DNA from: Nocardioides jiangsuensis
Lineage (GTDB): Bacteria; Actinomycetota; Actinomycetes; Propionibacteriales; Nocardioidaceae
DNA: 64,000 nt
Assembly (NCBI RefSeq): GCF_019679455.1
Contig: NZ_JAIEZQ010000002.1
Span: 496,001-560,000 of the forward strand
Reading direction: 5' to 3'
In this document: positions 8,099 through 16,903 of the stretch, piece after piece
How positions within the stretch are numbered: the stretch's first letter is position 1
Layout: every line of letters begins with the position of its first letter
Notes under the pieces: generated by a model
Databases searched by the model: none
What the model saw: the letters and a program-made list of their open reading frames with translations, nothing else
Told to the model about the DNA's origin: nothing
Position numbers and translations under genes: made by a program

Positions 8099-9214
8099 TC
8101 ACCGGCGGCGACGCCCCGTCAGCGGCGCGTCGTGTGTCGGGCGCGTGTCCCCGGGAACCGTCGGATGGGGGGCCAGCAGCCCTCTCAGCCAGGCCGCCGA
8201 CGCGTCGGCATCCACCAGCAGCGCCTTGGCGAACAGGGACAGTGGCACCGCCAGGAGCGCCCCCAGCGGCCCGAGCGCAGCCGCCCAGAAGATCAGCGAC
8301 AGCATGGTGATGGTGCCGGAGAGCCCGACCGCGCCGCCCACGATCCGAGGCTGGATGAGCGACTGGATGACGAAGTTGATGACCGTGTAGACAGCGACCA
8401 CCGCCAGCAACATCGACGGCCCGCCCTCCAGCAGCCCGAGAACCGCCGGCGGAATCAGACCGAGGAAGAAGCCGATGTTGGGGATGTAGTTCGTGACGAA
8501 CGCCAGCAGCCCCCACAGCACCGCGGCGGGCACGCCGAGCCACCACAGGGCAGCCGTGTCCAGCAGCGCCACTACGAGTCCGAACACCGTTGAGACGAGC
8601 AGGTACCGCCGGGTGCCGGACGCGAACGTGCCCAGTGCGTCGGCCAGCAGGCGCCGTCGTCCCGGCAGCGTCGAGAGCCGGTCGGTGAACCAGGCGGCGT
8701 CGAGCGTCATGAAGAAGACGACGCTCACCACCAGCAAGAGCATCGACACGACGCCGAGGAGCCCTCCGAGGGCGTCACCGAGCCCGGAGACGATACGCGC
8801 CGGTTCCAGGGACGCCCGGAGGTCGTCGAGCTCGGCGGCTCCCATGCCGAGCCGGGTCAGCCCCTCACCGGCCCGGTCCAGCACCCTGTCCCACTCGGCG
8901 CGGTACGACGGCAGCAGCGCGGCGAACCGGGAGACGCTGACGACGAGCGAGACGACCAGAGCCGCAAGAGCGCCGTACACCAGCAACAGGAGCGACACGG
9001 CCGCCGCCCAGCCAGGCACGCCGCGAGCCCGCAGCCGGGAGCGGAGCGGGTGGACGAGCACCACCAGCACCATCGCGAGGAACACCGGAGTCACCAGGTC
9101 GGCCATGGCGTGCAGCCCCAGGACCACCACTGCCGCCGCCGCCACACCCCCGAGCGCCAGCACCGGCCGCGGCAACGAACCCGCCGCCGGTCGGCCCGCC
9201 TGCGCGTTGGTCAC
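8099..9214 (-). CDS. AI-2E family (PerM-like) membrane transporter
   Basis: The protein is 371 residues from the GTG at 9214, chosen because GGGAGG lies ~10 bases upstream; an open extension to 9370 looks like noncoding charged sequence. It has about seven or eight hydrophobic segments, including paired helices at the start (VLALGGVAAAAVVVLGLHAM), a periplasmic-type loop, and the family hallmark near the C-terminal half: TNYIPNIGFFLGLIPPAVLG followed by VVAVYTVINFVIQSLIQPRI. Family members export autoinducer-2 or act as ion/H+ antiporters, and the name alone does not prove AI-2 transport. The C-terminus is short and polar with arginines. Confidence 0.85.
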   Translation of the reverse strand: MTNAQAGRPAAGSLPRPVLALGGVAAAAVVVLGLHAMADLVTPVFLAMVLVVLVHPLRSRLRARGVPGWAAAVSLLLLVYGALAALVVSLVVSVSRFAALLPSYRAEWDRVLDRAGEGLTRLGMGAAELDDLRASLEPARIVSGLGDALGGLLGVVSMLLLVVSVVFFMTLDAAWFTDRLSTLPGRRRLLADALGTFASGTRRYLLVSTVFGLVVALLDTAALWWLGVPAAVLWGLLAFVTNYIPNIGFFLGLIPPAVLGLLEGGPSMLLAVVAVYTVINFVIQSLIQPRIVGGAVGLSGTITMLSLIFWAAALGPLGALLAVPLSLFAKALLVDADASAAWLRGLLAPHPTVPGDTRPTHDAPLTGRRRR

Positions 9215-9425
9215 TGTGCCAACCGCCTCCCTCGCGCGGTCACCCCGCACGCTCGCGTCCCCACCTTCCGATCGGACCGGTACCTCGCATTCTGCGCAGA
9301 GCCGGTGTGGTTCGTGCTCACCCGGGCGGGATGAGGTGCGGCGTCGGAGGAGCGCCGAGAGTGTCAGCACCGGCGCGTCCAGCCGGGCTTCTGGTCGCGA
9401 CCGCCGTCAACCGGGAAGGCGTCCC

Positions 9426-10877
9426 ATGGTCGAGGGTGCACTCCTCTCAGTGGCAGCCCTGGTCGCCCTCGTCGCGGTGGCGGGAGTGGTGTTCACACTC
9501 GCCACCGACGACCGGGACCCCAGCATCGTGCTGGCGTGGCTCTTCCTGATCGTCATCGCACCGTTGGCCGGCTTGGTGGCGTACTTCTTCGTCGGCCGCA
9601 ACCACCGCGGTCCCACCCGACGCCGGGCGCGGAGCGGCGCACACGACGGCGCCGCGACCGTGCGGTACCTGGCCATGGCGACCCCCGCCACCCACGCCTT
9701 CTCCGAGGCCGCGCTCAAGGAGCTGGGCGACTCGCCGGCCGGCCGGGTCGCCACCATCGCGGCCAGCGAGGGCGGCACCGCACTGTTGCCCGCCGACAGC
9801 TGCCGCCTCTACTTCGCGGGCGCCGACAAGTTCCGCGACCTGCTGTCCGATCTGGCCGACGCCCGGCAGTACGTGCACCTGATGTACCTGATCTGGGAGC
9901 AGGACGAGCTCACCGCCAGGGTCACCGAGATCCTGCTGGACCGCCTGGCCGCCGGGGTGTCGGTGCACATCCTCTACGACTGGCTCAGCTCGATGCCCTA
10001 CAAGAAGGCCGAGCTGCGTCGGCTGGCCTCGGCCGGCGCGGTGGTGCTCCCGTGCTACCGGCGGTTGCCGCAGCTGAACTACCGCAACCACATGAAGATG
10101 GTGATCATCGACGGCAACGTCGTGTACTCCGGCGGCATGAACATGGGGCAGGAGTACATCGACGGTGGTGAACGCTTCGCCACCTGGCGTGACACCCACT
10201 ACCGGATGACGGGACCGGTCGTCGCTCCCTACCTCGACCTCTTCGCGTCCACCTGGGCCGCCACCGGCGGCGGCGACGAGCTGTTCAGCGGCTACCTGGA
10301 GGCGCCGTCGCCCCGCCTGCCCGAGGAGGGCAGGCCGGTCCAGGTGTTGCACTCCAGCGTGTCGACGCCGACCGCGTCGATCCGGGACCTGTTCATGGTC
10401 GCGCTCATCGCCGCTCGTCGACGCGTCTGGATCCAGTCGCCGTACTTCGTCCCGGACGAGCCGACCCTGACAGCGATCTGCGTGGCCGCCGCCAGCGGCG
10501 TCGACGTCCGGCTCATGATGACGGGGCATCCGGACAAGAAGGTGCCGTTCCATGCCGCCCATGCCTACTTCGGCCAGCTGCTGGCCTCCGGCGTACGCGT
10601 GTTCCTGTACGACGCCGGCTTCCTGCACGCCAAGACCGTCACGGTGGACGACGACGTGGCGGTCGTCGGCACCTGTAACTGGGACATCCGCAGCCTGCTC
10701 CTCCACGAGGAGGTGGTCGCCGTGCTGTACGACCGCGAGCTGGTGGCGGAGTCTGCCGCGCAGTACGCGGCCGACCTCCGGTCGTGCCGTGAGCTGACCG
10801 CAGCGGAGCTGGCTCGCCTCAGTCGTCCGCGGCGAGTGCGGAACTCGCTGTGCCGGTTGACCTCCCGACTCCTCTAG
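9426..10877 (+). CDS. cls: Cardiolipin synthase (phospholipase D superfamily)
   Basis: A 483-residue membrane-anchored phosphatidyltransferase that condenses phosphatidylglycerol-type lipids into cardiolipin. Two hydrophobic segments at the N-terminus (LLSVAALVALVAVAGVVFTL and VLAWLFLIVIAPLAGLVAYF) precede the catalytic part. The two HKD motifs are clear: NHMKMVIIDGNVVYSGGMNM in the middle and LHAKTVTVDDDVAVVGTCNW near the end. The start at 9426 has GGGAAGG seven bases upstream and gives the expected length and membrane anchor; the long open frame upstream of it is an antisense shadow of the permease gene. It is divergent from that gene and monocistronic. Confidence 0.9.
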   Translation: MVEGALLSVAALVALVAVAGVVFTLATDDRDPSIVLAWLFLIVIAPLAGLVAYFFVGRNHRGPTRRRARSGAHDGAATVRYLAMATPATHAFSEAALKELGDSPAGRVATIAASEGGTALLPADSCRLYFAGADKFRDLLSDLADARQYVHLMYLIWEQDELTARVTEILLDRLAAGVSVHILYDWLSSMPYKKAELRRLASAGAVVLPCYRRLPQLNYRNHMKMVIIDGNVVYSGGMNMGQEYIDGGERFATWRDTHYRMTGPVVAPYLDLFASTWAATGGGDELFSGYLEAPSPRLPEEGRPVQVLHSSVSTPTASIRDLFMVALIAARRRVWIQSPYFVPDEPTLTAICVAAASGVDVRLMMTGHPDKKVPFHAAHAYFGQLLASGVRVFLYDAGFLHAKTVTVDDDVAVVGTCNWDIRSLLLHEEVVAVLYDRELVAESAAQYAADLRSCRELTAAELARLSRPRRVRNSLCRLTSRLL

Positions 10878-10919
10878 ACGGCGGGCGGAACCGGGCCGCC
10901 TTGCAGCAGACCACCTGTC

Positions 10920-10932
10920 CCCCTCCGAGGGG
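10920..10932. terminator. Short GC hairpin after cls
   Basis: CCCCT and AGGGG form a perfect 5-bp stem around a 3-base loop, 43 bases after the cls stop. There is no U-tract, as is usual in actinobacteria, so this is only a candidate. Confidence 0.3.
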
Positions 10933-11082
10933 CCGTGAGCGTCGATGTTCCCGGCGAACGCGACATCGAGGCGGCCGGGGTATAGCCCGGTGTTGCCGTG
11001 GGGGGCCGGCAGGCGAAGAGTTAAACGCCAGAGTCCGCGGCCCCCGGTCGCGGCCGAATCTCGAGGACCCTTGGAGGCCCCC

Positions 11083-11436
11083 ATGGCACAGTTCCTCTTC
11101 CAGGTCGCCTACACCAGCGACTCCTGGGCCACCCAGGTCCGCGAGCACGGCAACGTGCTCGAGCGGATCCAGCCCCTCCTCGACGGTTGCCAAGGAAGCG
11201 TCACCGGCTGTTTCTACGCGTTCGGTGACTACGACCTCGTCCTGCTCGCCGACTTCCCGGGCGCCGAGGAGGCAGCCGCCTTCTCGCTGGCCGCGACGGC
11301 AGGAGGGTCCGTCAAGTCGATCAAGACGACTCCGCTCCTGACCGTTGACCAGGGCATCACCGCGATGAAGCGCGCGGAGGAGGTCGGTCGCAACTACCAC
11401 CCACCGGTCGCCACGAGCACCGCGCACCGCGCGTAG
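11083..11436 (+). CDS. GYD-domain protein
   Basis: A 117-residue protein that matches the GYD family: AQFLFQVAYTSDSWATQVRE at the start, a central CFYAFGDYDLVLLADFP strand carrying the Gly-(Asp)-Tyr-Asp signature, then a SLAATAGGSVKSIKTTPLL segment. The fold is a dimeric alpha-beta barrel like that of small ligand-binding or stress-response proteins; function is unknown. TTGGAGG lies five bases before the ATG at 11083. The ~200 bases upstream contain one hairpin and a GGGTAT hexamer at 10978-10983 that resembles a stress-sigma -10 box, but no matching -35 was found. Confidence 0.75.
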   Translation: MAQFLFQVAYTSDSWATQVREHGNVLERIQPLLDGCQGSVTGCFYAFGDYDLVLLADFPGAEEAAAFSLAATAGGSVKSIKTTPLLTVDQGITAMKRAEEVGRNYHPPVATSTAHRA

Positions 11437-11527
11437 GCCCGACAGGGCCACTGCGTCAGGTCCCGGGAAGGGAGGATGTTCTGAGCGCACGCCATTCGCA
11501 CGGCGTCCTGCGACCGGGAGGGACACC

Positions 11528-12016
11528 GTGCAGGAAGGGGGCAATGCCATGCCGGACCAGACCGACAGCCAGCGGCTGCTGAGACGGATCGAGCATCGTC
11601 GGGAGACCGTGGACGCCTACCTGCGGTCGGCGAAGCCCCGTGCGGAGCGACTGACCTACGTCTCCGTGATCAGCAGTGCTCTGGCGGCAGCCTTCACCGC
11701 CGGACCGGCGGTCGGCGGCTCGAAGTTCACCGACGGGGTGGCGGAGTCCCTCGACCTCGGCGGCGCCGAGGACGTGTGGCGCCCCCTGTGCCTGTTCGCC
11801 ATGCTGACATCGGTGGTCGCGGCGATCTCCGCGAACCTCAGCAAGTCGAAGAACGCCGAGGCTCGCATCGTCAGCGCCGAGGCGTGCAACGCGGAGCTGG
11901 AGGGTCTGCAGACCCTGGTGGAGTTCCAGCAGGTGTCGACGGAGGAGGCCGTCAAGCTGTACCAGCAGTACGTCGCGAGGGTCCCGTTCGTCGCTGAGAC
12001 ACCGCCCAGGAAGTGA
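11528..12016 (+). CDS. Two-helix membrane protein of unknown function (SLATT-like layout)
   Basis: A 162-residue protein. A charged, coiled-coil-prone N-terminus (RLLRRIEHRRETVDAYLRSA) leads to two hydrophobic segments, around LTYVSVISSALAAAFTAGP and LCLFAMLTSVVAAISANL, then a C-terminal helix with regular charged spacing (NAEARIVSAEACNAELEGLQ). This layout recalls SLATT-domain proteins, but sequence identity to a family is not certain. Two starts are possible: GTG 11528 (GGGAGG six bases upstream) or ATG 11549 (GGAAGGGGG upstream). It converges with the DUF6493-like gene, with three bases between the stops. Confidence 0.6.
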   Translation: MQEGGNAMPDQTDSQRLLRRIEHRRETVDAYLRSAKPRAERLTYVSVISSALAAAFTAGPAVGGSKFTDGVAESLDLGGAEDVWRPLCLFAMLTSVVAAISANLSKSKNAEARIVSAEACNAELEGLQTLVEFQQVSTEEAVKLYQQYVARVPFVAETPPRK

Positions 12017-12019
12017 CGT

Positions 12020-14497
12020 CTACGCGAGCAGCGCCTGTGCCGCCCTGGCCGACTTCGAGGAGCCGCTGAAGCTCTGCAGCCAGCTGCGCAGTGCAGGATC
12101 CGTGACCGCGATGCCGTGCCGCAGGGACTCCTCGTGCAGGACGTCGAGGAGTGCGTGCAGTCCCTGGTGTCCGGCCTGGAGCCGAGGCAGCAGCGCGTTG
12201 AGGGTCGCGACCGCGGCCCGCGCGCCCAGCACTGTCGCGGACGCGTCCCGCAGGCTGCTCGCCCAGCGGGTGGCCGTGCAGTGACCTGCCGTCAGCACCA
12301 TCGCGTCGGCGAGCGCGTCGGGTGAGATGCGGCCGGTCGCCACGAGGTCGTGGAAGGTGTCGACGGCGGTCAGGCGCTGGTCGGCCCGGCCGGCGGAGAG
12401 GCCCACGGCCACCGTCGCCGCGGCGAGACCACCGAGCCGGCCGGGGTGACGCGACAGCGTCTCGAGCACCCGGGCCGCGTCGCGCCACGGTCCGGCGTCG
12501 GTGGTGTCGAAGACGGTGAGGCACGAGTGTGCGAGGAAGTGCTCGGCGTCGTGCGGCCAGATGGCGGCGAGGTGACCGACGAGATCCTCCAGCTCGGGCG
12601 TCCACTCGCCCCGTCGCCCGTCCGCGGTGGGCTGGTCGGACGTCATCTCGACGCAGCCCTGCTCGACGGTGACCTTCCAGTAGTAGTGGGTGTAGCTCCG
12701 CCGGCCGCCCCTGTCGGAGTAGGTGCCGGACACCGTCCTGACGTCGAGGCCCGTGGTCAGGGCTCGTCCCTGCCCGGCGGCGTCGAGCCGATGACGGAGC
12801 AGCAACGGGTCGTCGTGGAGCGGCGCGCGCGCCCGGGACGCGGCCACCCACCACGGCACCCGCGTCACGTCGGCCCGGTCGACGTCCTCCCCGAGGGCAT
12901 GACGCACCACCTGGCCGAGCTCTCCAGGCAGCTGCCGCGCCCGGCCGAGCGCCTCCGCCCGACCCTCCGTGCCGAGCCGGAGAAGGGCCGCGACGAGGTC
13001 GCTGGTCCCCGGGTCGGGGGTGGCGGCGAGGCGCCCTACGAGCGTCGCCGGCGTCACCCATCCCTCGCCCGTGTCGGGGGTGGCCAGGAGGGTTCGCGGC
13101 CGGTCCTCGCCGGCGAGGATGCGCGCCACCTCCACGAGCCGGCGGACCAGGAACTCGCTCGGTCCGGGATGGGTCGAGGTGAACTCCACCGGCTCCCCGA
13201 GCGAGGTCAGCACCAGGCCCGCGATGTGCCCGCTCATCGGTCCGCCGCCCGGTTTGCGTGCGCGCTTTCGCAGCGGCTTGAGGAGGTCCGTCGGCCCGGT
13301 CGAGGCGAGGCCGGCCAGCAGGGCCTCGACCTCCAGGACGTCGCCGGCGTCCTCGAGCAGCGCGGCGGTCCGCTCGAGCAGGTCGCCGCGGAGAGGCGGC
13401 GGTGGGGCTGTCGACGCGGGCACCGCCGGGACGGCGGGTTCCTCGTGGTGCTGTTCCTCCGCCGTCAGACCGAGCAACTGCCGCAGGCTGGGGGCCAGCT
13501 CGTCGGCACGGGCAACCGCCGCGGCGGTCGCGCCGTACCGCTCCAACGCCCGTACGGCGGCCGCCTGCACGTCGCGGTTCGGGTGGCCGACCGCCTCGCC
13601 GGCCAGCGCGATCGCCTCGGGGCGCAGCCCGGGGTCGGCCTCGGCGAGCGTGGTGGCCATCGTGAGCGCCGCTGTCGCGGTCCCCTTGGCCCGGCCCAGG
13701 ACGACGGGGACCAGGGCGGTAACGGTCTCCGGGCCGGCGAGGCGACCCGCCTTGAGGAGGGTCCCGAGCAGCTTCATGGCGAAGGAGACGGTCGGGCCGA
13801 CGTCGGAGCCGAGCAGGTGGCGGTAGGCGTCCTGGTGCCGGGACATCTCCTCGAGCGTGGGGGAGAGGGCCAGGTAGAGCCGGGAGAACCACGCCGCCCG
13901 GTAGGTGCTGAAGTCACCGCGCAGGGTGCCCAGGCACGAGGTCATCACCCGCTCGCGCGGGAGCGTGCCGTCGCCGACCAGGTCGAGGAACGTCTGCTGC
14001 CAGCAGCCCCCGTACGCGTCGACGTTGGCCAGGCTGACCTCGCCGCCCCCCTCCACCTCGAAGACCCGCCACAGGGCGCGGTCGATCAGCTCCGGATCGT
14101 CGCGAAGCAGGCAGGCCGCGCTGTCCCGCCCCTGGTTCCCGACACCGCTGATGAACGCGAGCACGTAGGCGTCGTCCGCGTCCAGCCGCACCAGGCCGAG
14201 CCGCTCCAGCAGCCGGACGGGCGCGAAGCCGTCGTGGTACGAGGAGTGGGTCGACAGGTCCCGGAGTCTCTCCCGGACGAGCGGCGCGAGCCACCTCGGC
14301 GGTGTCTCGTGCCGCTCGGCCCGTGCCGACCGAGGGTGGTTGAGGGCCTCCTCGACCGCCTCCCACGTCTGGCGGTGCCGGCCCCAGGCGTAGTCGTAGG
14401 TGCCGTTCCAGGCCGGTGTGCCCAGCTCGTCGAGCAGCCCACAGATCGCCGGCCGCGAGACCTGCGCCAGGTCGTCGTACGTCGGGAAATCCGGCAC
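12020..14497 (-). CDS. Large DUF6493-like protein, partner of SWIM gene
   Basis: An 825-residue soluble protein. The N-terminal third (DFPTYDDLAQVSRPAICGLL onward) and the alpha-helical repeat-like middle (TAALTMATTLAEADPGLRPE, HPNRDVQAAAVRALERYG) resemble the actinobacterial DUF6493 family, in which HEAT-like helices precede a C-terminal beta-rich region. The start is GTG 14497, preceded by GAGGCGAGGGGG; the frame is open further up but that part overlaps the SWIM promoter. It is transcribed divergently from the SWIM zinc-finger gene, 40 bases away. This gene pair is a recurring arrangement in actinobacteria as far as I recall. Function unknown. Confidence 0.65.
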   Translation of the reverse strand: MPDFPTYDDLAQVSRPAICGLLDELGTPAWNGTYDYAWGRHRQTWEAVEEALNHPRSARAERHETPPRWLAPLVRERLRDLSTHSSYHDGFAPVRLLERLGLVRLDADDAYVLAFISGVGNQGRDSAACLLRDDPELIDRALWRVFEVEGGGEVSLANVDAYGGCWQQTFLDLVGDGTLPRERVMTSCLGTLRGDFSTYRAAWFSRLYLALSPTLEEMSRHQDAYRHLLGSDVGPTVSFAMKLLGTLLKAGRLAGPETVTALVPVVLGRAKGTATAALTMATTLAEADPGLRPEAIALAGEAVGHPNRDVQAAAVRALERYGATAAAVARADELAPSLRQLLGLTAEEQHHEEPAVPAVPASTAPPPPLRGDLLERTAALLEDAGDVLEVEALLAGLASTGPTDLLKPLRKRARKPGGGPMSGHIAGLVLTSLGEPVEFTSTHPGPSEFLVRRLVEVARILAGEDRPRTLLATPDTGEGWVTPATLVGRLAATPDPGTSDLVAALLRLGTEGRAEALGRARQLPGELGQVVRHALGEDVDRADVTRVPWWVAASRARAPLHDDPLLLRHRLDAAGQGRALTTGLDVRTVSGTYSDRGGRRSYTHYYWKVTVEQGCVEMTSDQPTADGRRGEWTPELEDLVGHLAAIWPHDAEHFLAHSCLTVFDTTDAGPWRDAARVLETLSRHPGRLGGLAAATVAVGLSAGRADQRLTAVDTFHDLVATGRISPDALADAMVLTAGHCTATRWASSLRDASATVLGARAAVATLNALLPRLQAGHQGLHALLDVLHEESLRHGIAVTDPALRSWLQSFSGSSKSARAAQALLA

Positions 14498-14524
14498 TGA
14501 GCCCCCTCGCCTCGGATGTCGGCC

Positions 14525-14530
14525 TAGTCT
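14525..14530 (+). promoter_or_regulatory. -10 element (TAGTCT), leaderless-type promoter of SWIM gene
   Basis: TAGTCT fits TAnnnT and ends seven bases before the ATG at 14538. No ribosome binding site lies between, so the transcript is probably leaderless. The 40-base spacer also holds the ribosome binding site of the divergent gene. Confidence 0.45.
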
Positions 14531-14537
14531 GCCGGAC

Positions 14538-15911
14538 ATGGCGCCAGATGTGGACCAAACGTATCGATACCTCCGCCCCTCCGAGGTGAGGTTCGGGCAG
14601 GGGCGGACGGACGTCGTGCTGGCCACGAGCGGCGGCAGCACCCCGCGAGGTCGGTCGGAGCACCCGGTGTTCTTCGACGGGTTCCTCGGTCATTCCGAGC
14701 AGACCGCGGCGGCGTTGCTCTCGGTCGCCAAGGTGGCCCGGACGCGCTTCTACACTCCGCCCGGCATGTTGGCCGCGATCCTGCGCGCAGCCGACCCGGT
14801 GGTCACCAGCAACGGCGACCGGCTGCGGTTCGAGAGCTTCTCGGCCTGTTGCGGGGTCTACGCCAGGCTCGACGTGCTGCCGGGTGCCCTCGACGGTCCC
14901 GCGCTCGACACGGGGACCACCAACGTCGACTTCAACCCGCCGATGCGGGCGGCGCTGGCACGCGTCGGCGGGATCGACCCGCTGCACCTGGCGGTGGGCG
15001 AGGACGTCGTGGTGACCACCCTGGACGGGTCCGTGACGGAGAAGAAGGTCTCCCTCCCCGAGCGCTGGCTGAAGGGCTTCGCCGAGGTGCAGCTGGCCGC
15101 GTCGCGGATGCGTCCGGTGGCCGAGGTGTCCGCGGCGGAGGCCCGGCGCTTCGTCCGCGCGCTGCCGCCGGGCACCGGCTCCCGGACCCGCCCGATGTGG
15201 GCCGTGCCCACCGGGCGCGCGCTGCGCCTGACCACGCGCCCGTCCGCGGACGGCGCCGGTGTGTCCGGCCCGGAACGGCTCCGCCCGCTCGAACCCCTGC
15301 TGCGCTTCGCCCGGTCCCTGCGCGCCTACGCGCCGCCGTACGACCCGAGTGCGCCGGCCGCCGCGAGCCTGTGGGAGCTGGTCCTCGATGACGCCCGCCT
15401 CGTCCTCGCTCTCAGCCCGGACGCCTCGCGCGGGTTCTCCGGGGAGGGCGGCGTGCTCTGGGACCTCTCCGACGAGCAGGCCGCGCTGGACGCCGAGCTG
15501 CTGTCGGTGCTGCTGGCGTTCGAGCCGCGGATCGACATATCTCGGCTGGCGGCCGGGGCCGACATCGCCGAGCAGCGCGTGTCGAGCGCCCTCGGCCATC
15601 TGGGTGCTGCGGGACGGGTCGGGTACGACACCGCCGAGCAGGCGTTCTTCCACCGCGAGCTGCCCTTCGACGCGGCGCGGCTCGAGGCGATGCATCCACG
15701 GCTCCGGGCCGCTCGGGCGCTCGTCGACGCCGGCGCCGTGCGCGTGGCCGGGGACACGGCCTACGTCACGAGCGCGGACACCGAGCACGTCGTAGGCCGT
15801 CATCCCGAAGGCAGCCGCTGCTCGTGCCCCTGGTACGGCAAGCACAAGACCGGCCGGGGCCCGTGCAAGCACCTCCTCGCCGTCGAGCTGGCGCGGCGGG
15901 CTGCCGAGTGA
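14538..15911 (+). CDS. SWIM zinc-finger family protein
   Basis: A 457-residue protein whose C-terminus carries a SWIM zinc finger, CSCPWYGKHKTGRGPCKH (C-x-C-xn-C-x-H), followed by LLAVELARR. The rest is a conserved globular region with an early FFDGFLGHSEQTAAALLSVA segment and a cysteine pair in FSACCGVYARLD. SWIM fingers bind DNA or protein; no catalytic motif was seen. The start follows a leaderless-type promoter, and it is divergent from the DUF6493-like gene, which suggests a shared function. The stretch between this gene and 16019 is short and holds the next promoter. Confidence 0.85.
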   Translation: MAPDVDQTYRYLRPSEVRFGQGRTDVVLATSGGSTPRGRSEHPVFFDGFLGHSEQTAAALLSVAKVARTRFYTPPGMLAAILRAADPVVTSNGDRLRFESFSACCGVYARLDVLPGALDGPALDTGTTNVDFNPPMRAALARVGGIDPLHLAVGEDVVVTTLDGSVTEKKVSLPERWLKGFAEVQLAASRMRPVAEVSAAEARRFVRALPPGTGSRTRPMWAVPTGRALRLTTRPSADGAGVSGPERLRPLEPLLRFARSLRAYAPPYDPSAPAAASLWELVLDDARLVLALSPDASRGFSGEGGVLWDLSDEQAALDAELLSVLLAFEPRIDISRLAAGADIAEQRVSSALGHLGAAGRVGYDTAEQAFFHRELPFDAARLEAMHPRLRAARALVDAGAVRVAGDTAYVTSADTEHVVGRHPEGSRCSCPWYGKHKTGRGPCKHLLAVELARRAAE

Positions 15912-15976
15912 GCCGCCCGCGTCGCTCGGGCCGGGGAGTGCCCCGCGCGGGTCTTGCCGGGCCGGTGGTCGGGTCA

Positions 15977-15982
15977 TAGTCT
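15977..15982 (+). promoter_or_regulatory. -10 element (TAGTCT) of metF homologue
   Basis: TAGTCT fits TAnnnT and lies 36 bases before the ATG at 16019. The proposed regulator half-sites at 15994-16015 fall just downstream of the predicted transcription start, a position that would allow repression. Confidence 0.4.
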
Positions 15983-15993
15983 CGGAGCAGCGG

Positions 15994-16015
15994 TGCGTAT
16001 CACGAAACGAGTTGC
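15994..16015. promoter_or_regulatory. Candidate operator related to the betaine-regulon sites
   Basis: TGCGTATCAC (15994-16003) and GTTGC (16011-16015) flank a short spacer directly upstream of the metF homologue. The order resembles the site before betB (GTTGCGTAG, ATCACAAAG, AGTTGC). It lacks the TAGTGCGY core shared by the other three sites, so the match is weaker. Confidence 0.35.
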
Positions 16016-16018
16016 AGC

Positions 16019-16903
16019 ATGCGCAACAAGACCCGGAGTGTCCTCCTGCGTCGCCTGCTCTCGCACGCGCGCTACGAGGTGCTCCCCACGGCCTCGATCG
16101 AGGGGATCGTGGTCGAGCACCTGCCCCCCGGCTTCACGGTCACGGTCACCGCGTCGCCGGCCAAGGGTCTCGCCGCCACCCTCGACCTGACCGAGCGGCT
16201 ACGGGCGCACGGGTACGACGTCGTACCGCATCTCGCGGCGCGGATGGTGTCGGGCAGGTCGGAGCTCTCCGAGATCTGCGACCGGCTCAGGGCGGTGGGG
16301 GTGACCACGATCTTCGTCCCCGCCGGCGACGCGGACCCGCCCGCGGGGGACTACAAGGCGTCGCTCGACCTCCTCGAGGACCTGACCGTCCTCGGACGTC
16401 CCTTCGCCAACGTCGGGATCACCGGCTACCCCGAGTCGCACCCCTCGATCCACGACGACCTCACCGTGCAGGCGATGTGGGACAAGCGCCGGCACGCGAC
16501 CCACGTGGTGAGCAACCTGACCTTCGACCCGGAGACGCTGAGCGCCTGGCTGCGCAGGATGCGGGCGCGCGGCGTCACCCTCCCGCTGCTGGTGGGGCTG
16601 CCCGGACCGGTGGAGCGTACGAAGCTCCTGGCGATGGCGACCAAGATCGGGGTCGGTGAGTCCACCCGGTTCCTCGTCAAGCACAAGGGCACGCTGACCC
16701 GTCTGGCGGCGCCGGGCGGGTTCACCGGCGAACGCTTCCTGGAGAGGTCCGCGGGGGCACTCTCCGAGCCGGGCGCGCTGGTCGAGGGCCTGCACGTGTT
16801 CACCTTCAACCAGGTCGCGGAGACCGAGGCATGGCGGCAGGGCCTGCTTCAGCGCCTCGGTGGTCCGTTCGGTCCGGTGGGCCCGTTCGGCGCGACCGGC
16901 TGA
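16019..16903 (+). CDS. Methylenetetrahydrofolate reductase (MetF) homologue
   Basis: A 294-residue TIM-barrel protein of the MetF family, which interconverts 5,10-methylene-THF and 5-methyl-THF with FAD. Visible blocks: TVTASPAKGLAATLDLTERL, GYDVVPHLAARMV, TTIFVPAGDADPP, NVGITGYPESHP, then LPLLVGLPGPVERTKLL. Standing next to a corrinoid methyltransferase set, it probably runs in the oxidative direction, taking methyl groups from methyl-THF to methylene-THF; this direction is inference. The last 55 bases overlap the end of the convergent DUF1638 gene. Predicted operator half-sites lie just before the start. The C-terminal GPFGPVGPFG tail is low complexity. Confidence 0.82.
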   Translation: MRNKTRSVLLRRLLSHARYEVLPTASIEGIVVEHLPPGFTVTVTASPAKGLAATLDLTERLRAHGYDVVPHLAARMVSGRSELSEICDRLRAVGVTTIFVPAGDADPPAGDYKASLDLLEDLTVLGRPFANVGITGYPESHPSIHDDLTVQAMWDKRRHATHVVSNLTFDPETLSAWLRRMRARGVTLPLLVGLPGPVERTKLLAMATKIGVGESTRFLVKHKGTLTRLAAPGGFTGERFLERSAGALSEPGALVEGLHVFTFNQVAETEAWRQGLLQRLGGPFGPVGPFGATG

